A stretch of 64,000 nt of DNA from positions 16,421,485 through 16,485,484 of the forward strand of contig NC_135562.1 in assembly GCF_964340395.1 (NCBI RefSeq), given 5' to 3'. The position numbers were made by a program, and so were the translations under genes. Each line of letters opens with the position of its first letter. Position 1 is the stretch's first letter. Positions 1-10,073 of this stretch are shown here, one piece after another. The stretch comes from Glandiceps talaboti. Taxonomy: Eukaryota > Hemichordata > Enteropneusta > Spengelidae. A model generated the notes under the pieces. The model was not told where the DNA came from. It did not search any database and saw only the letters and a list, made by a program, of their open reading frames with translations.

Positions 1-26
1 CTTTACATAACATCACTTTTGTCTTC

Positions 27-250
27 TTGCATTATTATACCAGTCCATTGCACAGTAGGGATTTTCTGTATATTTTTTTACGTATGGTAAATTACGTCAT
101 CGGATCGTTATATTCTAATTCTAGGTTTGAGTCGAGTCAACTGCAAGTGATGGTGATTAAGAATGCTTCTGTAAGTAGGATACAGCAAGTAGCTTCAGAC
201 AGACAGCAATCACAATTTTGCCGAAAAACATAATCTCGGCGTGTGTCTCT
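27..250 (+). repeat. Dispersed repeat family A, copy 1 (truncated by window edge)
   Basis: Shares an ordered series of motifs with copies 2-4: CAGTAGGGATTT, then AAATTACGTCATCGGATC, then GTTTGAGT-AGT-AACTGCAAGTGATGG, then GTAAGTAGGATAC, then a GCCGAAAAAC-TA-A-CTCGGC end. All four copies have the same orientation. A 68-codon open frame here is not coding; frames are not conserved between copies. Confidence 0.75.
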
Positions 251-2019
251 TTAATATAGCAACGATAATTTCATACATATGTGATGACAAGAACAGCGAA
301 TAAAATAAAATAATTTGCTAATAAACTCTCGAAAGTTATTTTTCTCCCCCTATCTCTTTCAAATGAAGTAACAGTCTTATAAATGAAAACAAATTAAAAT
401 GTTCGGGCATAAGCTTACTTTACAAGCACGACCTTGCACAGGTCCGAGAGAGATTTTATATGATACAAGAAAACCCGCCCTCTAGAGACCAACTTTAGCA
501 TATGTTCCTTCTGAGCCACATTCTACAGGTGACGTCATCGGTTTAAAAGATAATATTAACACAATTTTAGATTTAAATTTAAAAATAAGAAACTAGGTAA
601 TTTGTAAGCTTTGCATCGCTCAAAGTGGGAATGTTATACTTTTAACTCTTCATGTTTTCTATTCATTCCTGTTCTCGTTGTAACTGATACATATTTATAG
701 GGATTCGAGTTTGGTATTAATTTGTCATTGTGCCTGTCAAATAGTTTTATAAATAGCGCTATATATTGTAATATTCAATTTGCCAATGTCGACGTTTCAA
801 CATATGCTGTCAATCGTATCTATAATCTAAATACATCACTGAATGACATTTGTGCGCTTAAATTGTGATATAAATGTAAGTCATGAGTTTAAACTAGCCT
901 TGTTTATATTCATGCTCATAGTTCGATGGGTGGCTTAGGCAAAAAAAGGAAAACAATATTTCTGGTCAGGACAGTTTGTCTAAAATGGTGCGACGACGCG
1001 ATTTTTTTTGAATTCTCAACACACCTTTCACTCAGTCTGGCTGCTATTTATGGCAGCTACTGTTCTTTTTATTTAGTATTTTAGAGCATGTTAGAGTATT
1101 TTAGTGTATGTGGGGGCAGATGTCATTTGCTTGTTTATGATTGGCTCTGCAGTTGTCTTCACTGAAGTAGGAAGGGTTATTTTTGTGTTTCCCCACGGAT
1201 CTGCAGACTGCACGTGGGCTTTGTGCGGACAAACACACTAAAAAGATCGACGCGGGGGTATTTAAGTGATGCGCGCGCTGACCAGAAACCATTCTCTTTT
1301 TTGCCTCATCGTCGTGGAATCATAATGTACTCCCTGATGTGTTTGACACTGCAACGAAATTATAGTGTGCTTAAATGTGAAATGGTTGAATGGACCACCA
1401 GTCAAGTTCAATCATTACAACACAGCGTGGTCTAATGCATTAAGCTAGTTTATGCAATTGCCGATTATTTAGCTATAATGTCATCGTGTTACGAGGATAA
1501 AACTTCAGAGAGGTTAAAGAGACACACATAGTGCAGAGGCATGCTGTTTCTATAGGTTATAGTCTAGTTTAGTATATGAACGGCAACGTGTAAAACACTA
1601 TTACAACCAAGATCAGCATTGTATGGAAAGTGTGGTCAACACAAGATCGTTACAGTTTAACCAATCGTCACTTTTTTCTCATTTTTTTCCCTTTGAGTAT
1701 ACCGCTTAGTGCAACCCTGATTGAAAATATGTATCAGACAAGTAAGTTACAGTGTATCACTCTCATGCATTCACTAATAAGTTACCCAACCTCCAAACAA
1801 GGTTGTTGTGTTTGGTAAACAGATCATGAGTGGAGATTTTATATCAACATTTGTTTTGACTAAAGTACAAAATGTTATCACCTATCGTAATACAATGTTG
1901 CAACAGCAGTCTCAAAAAATTACTACAGACTCAATAAGTCGGCAAGTAGGTACTACCCGAGCGGCGTTTTCAAATCTGAAAACTAAAAGTTGTTTCAATT
2001 ATAATGATGTTGTGCAGAC

Positions 2020-2350
2020 TACACTTTCTATACCACCTCGACAAGTGGCACAAACTGAGTTTTGCTAACATGAAAATGGTTACATAAGCCCTTCATTAAA
2101 CTATTGTTTGTATACTATTCTATAACAGTAACAATTGTTTGCATCGGAGGGATTTCCTAAACACTTTTGACATGTATGATAAATTACATCATCGGATCAT
2201 TTATACGTTTGAGTTCAGTTAGTTCACTGCAAGTGGTGGTTAAGCATGCTAATTCGTTAAGTAGGATACCGAGAGAAGCTTCAAACAGGCAACACAAATT
2301 ACGCCGAAAACCGTATAAACAGCGTGTGTTCCTTTATCATTTATTAAAAC
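2020..2350 (+). repeat. Dispersed repeat family A, copy 2
   Basis: Contains AAATTACATCATCGGATC (2181-2198), GTTTGAGTTCAGTTAGTT, TGCAAGTGGTGGTTAAG, GTTAAGTAGGATACCG and a CGCCGAAAACCGTATAAA end, in the same order as copy 1. Similarity to copy 3 extends left to GTGGCACAAACTGAG (about 2045) and, more weakly, further upstream. Confidence 0.7.
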
Positions 2351-4299
2351 TCAACACTTTCTAACACCCTGTATTGATTGGTTTACGTTTACTATATAAC
2401 GTTACACAGTGTGAAATGTTTTTTCATAGTGACTCAAACCAAATCTTAATTTGTCATGAATTCGTAGATCATTATTGCCAAACCAAGTTACAAATTCGAA
2501 ATTCTAAAACAATATACTAATTAACAATAATGACGTAGTTTCTATTTTTAAAATTTAACACCAAAGTAAAAATCCGAGGATTCGTACAGGTTTATTTGTT
2601 TGCAGCGATGGTAATGTACAGCCCTAGGTTTTCTACGTTAATCTTCAATGGAATAATCACTTCGAAATTATCTATTTTTAAAAATTAGTTCAAATCTATA
2701 ATACTTGTAACGGGTCAGACTCTGGTGTGGATTGCATTACAAATTCAACAACTCAGCAAGCAATGCCTTCTAACAAGTTTGGTTCTTTGAATATTTGATT
2801 CCAAATTTGATTCCGAATGTTATTAGACACTAAGTGATCTAATCTGTACGTCATAATGTTTTATTACTGTTGCTGTGTTCATTTGTATGACAAATGCATA
2901 CATGTACCAGTTGTTAACATCAAAGTTGGTAAATCGGTCGTGCATGTAGCTACAGGCGACAGCTAATTCGTCTAATGTCCATGTAATTATTTATAAAGCC
3001 TACCTGTACATTTAAGCTCGGGATTATGGCGGGACTATCAGGATAACCTCTCCCTTTCAAAGACATGGCCTGCATACGTATACTATGTGAGTTTTGGTTT
3101 TAGAAATTCTTGGGCGACAGTGTAGGATTTGACATATTTGCCGATATGACAATATATTAAGCCAAATTCGAGCATACAAATGTAATCCCAAGCTAACAGT
3201 GCCTAGGATATGCCATCTGAAATAATGTACTGTATTACCTGTTAGTTCAATTATATCAGTTCTTACGATATATTTTCCTATTTCAATGGTCGCTGTCAAC
3301 ACACCCGGCTGTTCTATCTGTGACTTAACCCCAACTAGTTCCGCGATATTTTAGACTTCTAAACAAGAAAACGTGTTCACTATCTGCCATCTTCCGCAAC
3401 AGATATTTACATATATACACACATGGACACCTGCATCAACACTAAGCAATCAGGCAATCAAGCAAGTGAGGATTAATACAACACAGGGGGTGCAGGCATT
3501 TATTCGAATAGCCATGGCGCTGTTTGCAGTATTTGTACAGCGGTTATGAGGGTATTCCTTTGGGGGTCATTACTAATTACCCGGAGTTGAAGTTAACTTT
3601 ATGAATAATATTAAGGAGGGATGCAAGTCCTTTTTGAATTGATATCAACAGAAATTCAATTGGAGAGGTACTAACACATGTATTGATTTGGGGAAGAAAT
3701 GTGCATGACTTGATGTCTATGTTAACTATTAGAGCGTGATTTGGAGCACTTCCATACCACTGGCTTATCACTACCCCGTGAACTAGCTAGTTGTCAATAG
3801 TTACGACAGAGATAATGTGGTCTCAAATAAAACTGAGTCAACAGTTGTAAAGATTAATGTACTGTTATGGATATTACTGGGAAATTTGGTTACCAGAAAG
3901 TTTGAGTGGAATTCCACTCTAAGTCAAACTGTCATGACCTTTATCATAATTAAGAATAGATGAAATATTTCATCGTGTGATTTTCATTTTATTTTCCCTT
4001 AATAATGCTCACTGTAACCATAAACATAGTTAGTTCCAAGTACATGGCTATTTTCAAAAACATTTCAGGCAGGGGACCTCATTGTTCTATCAGTTATTAT
4101 CAGTGTTATAGATCTTGTATCAGTAGTAATATATCTATAGATGCAAACAATTAAGTTACAGCAGGCCAAGTGAATAGGCAACACGGATTATTTCTGACTC
4201 CCAAAGTTGATAGAAAAAGAACCATAATGAAACTTGTTTCATTTTAATGATTGTGTCTTATGCTAATGTCATAACATTATATTTCCTTTGGAAATGAGT

Positions 4300-4576
4300 T
4301 ACCTTGATGTGGCACAATCTGAGTGTATTTGCTTTTTAGTCAGTGAAAATGTTTACATCGAAATCCATATAAATTATTCCAGTATACTGTTAATTTATGT
4401 CGATGTATACTTTTAATGACATGGTCTTCTGGCATTATGAAAACTGGTGATTGTATAGTAGGGAGTTCCTGTACATTTTTATACATGAATGATAGTAAAT
4501 GACGTCATCGCATCGTTTATAAGTTATATTCTAGTACCAGGTTTGAGTTCAGTCAGTTGCAAGTGATGGTTAAGTA

Positions 4577-4654
<78 letters not shown>

Positions 4655-4714
4655 CAGCAGCAGTAGTAGTAGTAGTAGCCGTGGTAGCAGCAGCATCAGC
4701 AGCAGTAGTAGATT

Positions 4715-4752
<38 letters not shown>

Positions 4753-5030
4753 TATTTATTTTTTGTGACTTGCAACTCAAGGAGTTTCCCAGCCCAATGG
4801 ACTTATAAGTCACCAATAAATACGCATTATAGTTACAGGAGGTTGAGAGCACAACTAATAAAGAAATAGAGGTATTAACTGGCCAAACAAACCAAATTAA
4901 ACATGCAATAGCTCTCTTTGTTTATAAAATGCCTTTTCAATTAATTTGTATCAGTATGTAGAATACACTGAGTACTGTTTGATGCGCAGAAAAAAAATAT
5001 AAACTCAGCTTGTACCCCCTTAATTAATAT
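4300..5030 (+). repeat. Dispersed repeat family A, copy 3, interrupted by an AGT array
   Basis: Left part shares GTGGCACAATCTGAG with copy 2 and TTTATGTCGATGT with copy 4. The core has a TGACGTCATCGCATC block and AGTTGCAAGTGATGGTTAAG. The element is then split by a (AGT)n array (4575-4751) and about 200 bases of other DNA before its end-like block (GAAAAAAAATATAAACTCAG, about 4989-5008). Confidence 0.65.
4575..4751. repeat. (AGT)n trinucleotide array with AGC interruptions
   Basis: About 26 pure AGT units, then interrupted AGC/AGT, then a second AGT run. Open frames across it in all readings are poly-Ser, poly-Val, poly-Leu or poly-Thr artefacts. Confidence 0.95.
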
Positions 5031-5540
5031 GATCTACGTGTTAGATCAGAATTTATTTTGTCTCAAATTAGTGTAATTATACTTCACTTTAAACGATAAT
5101 TTGACGAAAATTAATGCATATATGACTCTAGAAAAACAGTACTTCACTTCTGTAAAGTATCAAACTACATCTTAAGGTCACAACACTATCCATAAACTGT
5201 TGTTAATTATGTAACATTTGCGTGTGTGAATATTTGAGTAGGTAAGCTATATTTACAGAAATTATGCCTAGATTCACCTCCTTATACCGTATGCGTTCCT
5301 AATTGCCTATTTTATTACATTCCTGTCGTGTTATTATGATAATTAAGTTGATTTCCCTGATTCTGAGGCACGGAAACCCCGTTGTTAACTTTTACCGATA
5401 AGCTTAGAGCTTAGATCTGTCTTGCTGTTGTAGTCACTATTTCAGACTGTTCATTATACAGTACTGTGCCGTATAATTGGTATCATCATTCATTCAGTGA
5501 TTCCGTTATTTATATATTCATGTATGTCTTCACTTAATAT

Positions 5541-5806
5541 TCATTCATTCATTCATTCATTCATTCTGCACTCACTCCCTCACTCACTCAGTCACTCATT
5601 CATTTAGTCATTCTTTCATTCAGTCATTTATTTCAATCACTCACTCACTCACTCACTCACTCACCCCATTCATTCATTCATTCATTCATTCATTCATTCA
5701 TTCATTCATTCATGATCATTCAGTCAGTCAGTCATGCTTTCATTCATTCATTCATTTATTCATTCATTCATTCATTCAGTCAGTCAGTCAGTCAGTCAGT
5801 CAGTCA
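5541..5806. repeat. CATT / CACT / CAGT compound tetranucleotide array
   Basis: Alternating blocks of CATT, CACT and CAGT units with point variants. On the TRPC transcript it begins about 57 bases after the third exon's donor. Confidence 0.95.
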
Positions 5807-5863
5807 ATTACTTAGTCAAATGCGTATTACGATCTTTTTTAGAATGAATTCATATCTGCTTAC

Positions 5864-6355
5864 CTTCTGTTGATGGTACCGGATAGCAGTTTGCACTTTA
5901 TGAGGTTCGTGAAATTTCCCCGTAACAGACCAGGCTTCGGGATCGTGGCTCAAAACAATAGCCTGTTCAGTTGAATCTCTAACGTGATTTAAGAGATCGG
6001 CTGAGAACTGTTCACACTGTTGAGCGAGGTCCTCGTACTGAGAGCGAAATTCATAGTTTCTTTCACTTAGTTCTCTGAATTTATGGCTCAAAACAAAGGC
6101 TCTTTTGATCGGATCTTCCGCAGTTAGGGACATAAAAGCCTCACTGGCCAGGGCTTTGTAAATATTAATCATTCCGACACTTTGCTGTAAAGTGAAATCC
6201 TCCTTGTTGGAGAAATACGTTTCCGGGTCTTCAATCCGGGAGCCGTACTCTATGAGAATCTTGAGCACATCGTAACTGTTGTGATGGGCAGCAAGAATAA
6301 CTGGTGTGATGTCCGGATGCAGGTCTTCGTTGAGTGCGTGGCAATACAAGGCATC
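5864..6355 (-). CDS. TRPC-family channel, third exon (ankyrin repeat 4 and linker-helix domain)
   Basis: Encodes 164 codons (residues 115-278 of the joined frame). Ankyrin repeat 4 reads DITPVILAAHHNSYDVLKIL, very close to the TRPC consensus TPVILAAH-NNYE-LK-LL. Next come YKALASEAFMSLTAEDPIKR, then a helical stretch with YEDLAQQCEQFSADLL; both are hallmarks of the TRPC pre-linker and linker-helix region, which packs under the membrane domain in the tetramer. It ends at IRYHQQK, where TRPCs continue with FVAHPNCQQ; that next exon is not visible in bases 1-5863. The acceptor is CTCTTGGACAG before 6355 and the donor is GTAAGC from 5863. An apparent upstream start codon (MPSLGQ) is intronic. Unusual: the segment between ankyrin repeat 4 and YKALAS (about residues 156-176) lacks the conserved His/Cys zinc ligands. 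It could be a divergent TRPC1/4/5-like or TRPC3/6/7-like member; I cannot decide. Confidence 0.94.
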
Positions 6356-6606
6356 CTGTCCAAGAGAAGGCATTCACCATTAGTATGCAAATCAATAATA
6401 TGCACGACAATGTAAAAGAGTTCTTGCAAAGAAGATATATAAAAAATATATAAATATGCAAATTATCTTCTAAATATGCAACACAATGTCCATTCTTTCC
6501 TGCTCAGGCAACATTTTCAAAGTTTTATTATGCAAATTATCAGGTCCAACTTATAGAAGCGGTTAAAGCGGTTTTAGGGTTAAATGTCATCTCCATATGT
6601 TAATGG

Positions 6607-6619
6607 AGGTCAAAGGTCA
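6607..6619 (+). promoter_or_regulatory. Perfect DR1 nuclear-receptor-type motif
   Basis: AGGTCAAAGGTCA is a direct repeat of AGGTCA with one-base spacing, the consensus for RXR/HNF4-type receptors. It sits in a TRPC intron within a short stretch also found at 13417. Binding is untested and the site may be a by-product of a repeat. Confidence 0.3.
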
Positions 6620-6857
6620 CACATGACACTTACAAAATTCGTCAAACATATCACGTGGTGAAATCGATAAATATCACCACATTTGGTACCGAATAGGTTT
6701 ATGGTCACATTTCCTGAACTGTGTGAGTCACATGCCACATGCCAACTATCACAGGGTCATATGTTAAAGGTTAGGTCAATGAAATTGTTAAGCGGCTACA
6801 TCATGATAATGTATATCACCATTTTTTGTGCTGGGAACTGCTCCTAGCGATCTTCTG

Positions 6858-6860
<3 letters not shown>

Positions 6861-6912
<52 letters not shown>
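6861..6912. repeat. (CA)26 microsatellite
   Basis: Perfect CA dinucleotide array. Best read as the 3' tail of the SINE on the minus strand. Confidence 0.95.
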
Positions 6913-6913
<1 letters not shown>

Positions 6914-7310
6914 TAATGCTACAGAAAACCATTCAGATTTGGGACTACAAGACAAAGCTATGTTGCACGCTCTATATCACGTTGCTGTGGAACTATCAGG
7001 GCTTCCTCAGTAAGTCCACAGGCTATCTCGAAGTCACCCAGGCCCCCGGCAAACATAGCACCTGAGGGCTCCGTGTGTGTAATCGTCCCTAATTTTCGAG
7101 TCATTACTCCTCGTGTCCCCCCAAAGTCGCACTCGTCTTGTGAGTGAGACACGGCTGAGTGATACAGCCTATATACCCATCGAGTCTGTAGAACACTCAC
7201 CCTAGGTTTTGGTCGGTCACACAAAAAAAAATCCCCTGTTACCAGTGGGATTCTAACCCATGACCTCCTGACTGCTTATACTGTGCGCTAAACACCATGC
7301 TACAGGGAGC
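6861..7310 (-). mobile_element. tRNA-derived SINE with TG-repeat tail
   Basis: Read on the minus strand, the element opens with a ~78-base tRNA-like head (7310-7233). It has an A-box-like TAGCATGGTG (7302-7293) and a B box GGTTAGAATCC (7259-7249, one mismatch to GGTTCGAATCC). Short ends pair like an acceptor stem (CCCTGT with ACAGGG). A ~320-base unrelated body follows, and the element ends in a TG repeat (CA on the plus strand, 6861-6912). A RNA polymerase III head, body and simple-repeat tail is the standard SINE plan. No clear target-site duplication was found and the head has decayed. It lies in sense orientation within the TRPC intron. Confidence 0.6.
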
Positions 7311-7347
7311 GTTTACATTATTTACTACACCAGATACAGTATACATC

Positions 7348-7648
7348 CAATTATGTAATTCAATAATTTCATTCATCATTTTAAACTCATGTAGCAATAC
7401 TTCATCCACACAGGTTGCTCAATTGCATGTCAGTGTTTAATAATATATGATCAAAGTAAATGTCGCTGAGACAATGAATGGGCTGTGAGTATTCATATAC
7501 GCTCATTTTTTGAAAACAATATTCTTACCATGCAAGATAAATTATACGTCAAACGCAATTATTTAATTCTATAATTCCATTTATCATTCCGTAAATTAAG
7601 TATCAATAATTCATCCAGCAAATTTACTCACTCACATGCCAATTTTAA
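7348..7648. repeat. Diverged direct duplication (93 bp copies at 7348-7440 and 7556-7648)
   Basis: Both copies begin CAATTAT-TAATTC-ATAATT and contain ATCATT, then CAATA--TTCATCCA, then CTCA---CATG-CA-T-TTAA. Weak similarity extends about 30 bases to the left of each copy. The period is 208 bases. Not coding. Confidence 0.6.
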
Positions 7649-9797
7649 TGACCCAAATTAAAACAAAATACTATAATTGTGTTGGCAGATACAGGGTTCG
7701 TCGCCATTTCTGAAAGTGGCACATACTAGTAATTAACATAATTTGAAAAGGTTGATCATCTTCCTTATTTCGCCGTGTCTACAAGTAGCACTTAATTAAC
7801 TTAATTTAAGTTAAAGTCGACTTTCATTGTATTCCTCATCTTTCACTCTAAGCAGTCTGTGAAATATCATAATTAATATCAATTCACCATGAAATTGCTA
7901 TTTTCAGTACATTTATCATCATTCAACTATTACAGCGGCAGGGAGCTATTGATCATCATATAAAATGCTAGACTAATATTTAATCTAGTATCATGTTCAA
8001 AGTCGGATATACAATAAGCATTTTATGGCTCCTCCACGCACTATAAACATATACTGAATAGTAATATATAAATTTCATAAACTTTACATAACAAGGTCTA
8101 TTTTTTGCTCAATAAATCAAAGTTGTATTCAGTCACTTCAGTGTTTCGCCCAAAATGAATACGTTATAAATTTGCCTGAAGAACGGAATGGTTTGAATAA
8201 ATATTTTTTAACATAATTGACACTTGTAAAATAACATTGAATTAGCATCGTCTCTTCTAAGTTCTAGTGATACTTTACCTTGGTCATTCATATGGTCAAC
8301 TTTGTCAAGGATATCCTACTGATGCAATATATAATATATGGTGACATGGGCCTTTAGTGTTCATGCCCCAAAACTTTGGAATCATCTTCAAACGCATCTT
8401 CGGTCGACAGAGAAATTTGAATTATCTACGGCAATTCTTAAAACGTTCATATTTCGTCAATGTTATTATTGATGTGCTTGGGTCTTCATTTTTTGAAGTT
8501 CTAGTGTTTCACGTATTGTTTCATTAGTTGTTTAATCAAACCGTTGTGATTTTATGACGTGATGCACGTACAACTGTTTTATGTATCTCTTTTTTCTCCG
8601 AATAATATATTTAACGTTTCCAATTTGTTATGTACAGACCGTTTAGACATGTAGTGTGTAATTAATATTATATATAATTGTGTGTATATAGAAATATTAT
8701 ATATACAATCATGTACTTTAAATTTAAAGTCTACATTTGTACAATATCGGCGGCACTTTATAGTTATCCGAGGGTTACCATATTCACACCCCGGGAACTC
8801 ACGTTACAAAAACCAAGCAAGTAACGACTAACGCCCAAATAAACTGGTATGTTGAAGCAAAACTTCACACGATTTTTAGGAAAGGTGTTTAACCAAGACA
8901 AATTCAATGTTGTGGTTTCATCTCTGATCTCTCAACGAACTTGCATGCGTCTGGGCATGCGCATTATACGAGTACAGAACTTCAATCGGCATGATCTTAT
9001 CTGCCTATCAGTAGTATCACTTCAATGCAATAAAACAGCCCTCTGGTTACCCCTAACGTGATTTATTGTGTGTGAATCTTGCAGCAGACTATCTATCTTT
9101 CTTATGCAGGCAAAGTGCATTCAGTTGTTCGTTATGTATGGTACGAGGTTAAATGTGGTTAATCCCAGATATAACTTGTTGGACTTCTCACAACATCCCC
9201 TAAACTCAGACGACAATAAATCACGAGTTCTACTATGCAGTATTCCCAACAAGGTAGTAAAATAAGGCAATAAAACATACGCTATTTTGTTTTGAAGGCC
9301 AGTGCCAGCTGTTGTGAATGGTACATCACATAGTAGTATTAAATGATCGCTCCATGGTTATAGCAAGCGATTTGATTAGATCCATATGTGATGAATTATA
9401 CATATGGCATATAACATCTGACTTGTTCATGGTATTTTCAATGATATGCATAAATGGAGACACCAATAAATATGTCCTTTAATTACATAATTGCCAGTGG
9501 CAGACCAAAACATTACTTTTTCTTTCTATGCTACTGCCATTTAATATTCTTTTAGGGCTTTTTCGCTTCTCCTTCTGTCTAGATCTCACCCTTTTTTCGT
9601 CATTGTTTCCACCTGTTTCGTTACCCACCTCTTCCTGTCCATCTCTGGATGTATTACGTATTATGCCGATTTACCTGCCAGTGTTTTCCATTTCGCTTTG
9701 TCTCTCTGTGATCCTCTTTGTGCCCGTCTGTTTCACTCCCTCCTTTCCCTATCTACTCCTTGTCTTTCTGTCTTTCTCCATGCCTCCTGTCTACGCC

Positions 9798-9908
<111 letters not shown>

Positions 9909-9945
9909 ATATATAATGATGAATAAAAAATACCCTCTCTCATAC

Positions 9946-10073
9946 CGGTAATAGGTGACGTGTCTTCATATTTTCGCAGATCATTTCTACCGCCGCTGCA
10001 TACTGAATATCGGTAGCTCGTAGAAGGGCATCACCAAGGCCAATGTCGTTTTCTAATAGTAATTTGATGATAT
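9946..10073 (-). CDS. TRPC-family channel, second exon (ankyrin repeats 2-3)
   Basis: Two bases complete Asp72, followed by 42 codons beginning IIKLLLENDIGLGDALLRAT and ending ENMKTRHLLP. It completes ankyrin repeat 2 (NLDIIKLLLEN is the TRPC NL-I--LL helix) and supplies repeat 3 (GDALLRA). The acceptor is TTATCTGCAG just before 10073 and the donor is GTATGAG from 9945. The exon enters in phase 2 and leaves in phase 0, matching both neighbours. It is too short to stand out as an open frame and was found by following the split ankyrin repeat from the exon at 36915. The intron before it is 26,841 bases. On the transcript the donor is followed within about 36 bases by a TG then GA repeat tract, which may affect splicing. 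Confidence 0.87.

Noticed and set aside
27-2364. Similar small open frames in family A copies 1 and 2 (each with a Y-IGS...SR motif)
   Set aside because: The resemblance follows from DNA similarity of the repeat; the frames break in copies 3 and 4, and no start or splice signals are conserved.
3057-3302. Minus-strand frame with KYIVRTDI, faintly like the TRPC segment before S3
   Set aside because: Surrounding residues do not match TRPC, no convincing splice sites flank it, and the intervening pre-S1 exons are absent.
5816-5863. Extension of the third TRPC exon into VSRYEFILKK
   Set aside because: A consensus GTAAGC donor lies at the point where TRPC similarity stops.
6355-6373. ATG upstream of the third TRPC exon (MPSLGQ) as a translation start
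   Set aside because: These codons overlap the polypyrimidine tract and AG of a good acceptor, and the phase joins perfectly to the preceding exon, so the sequence is intronic.
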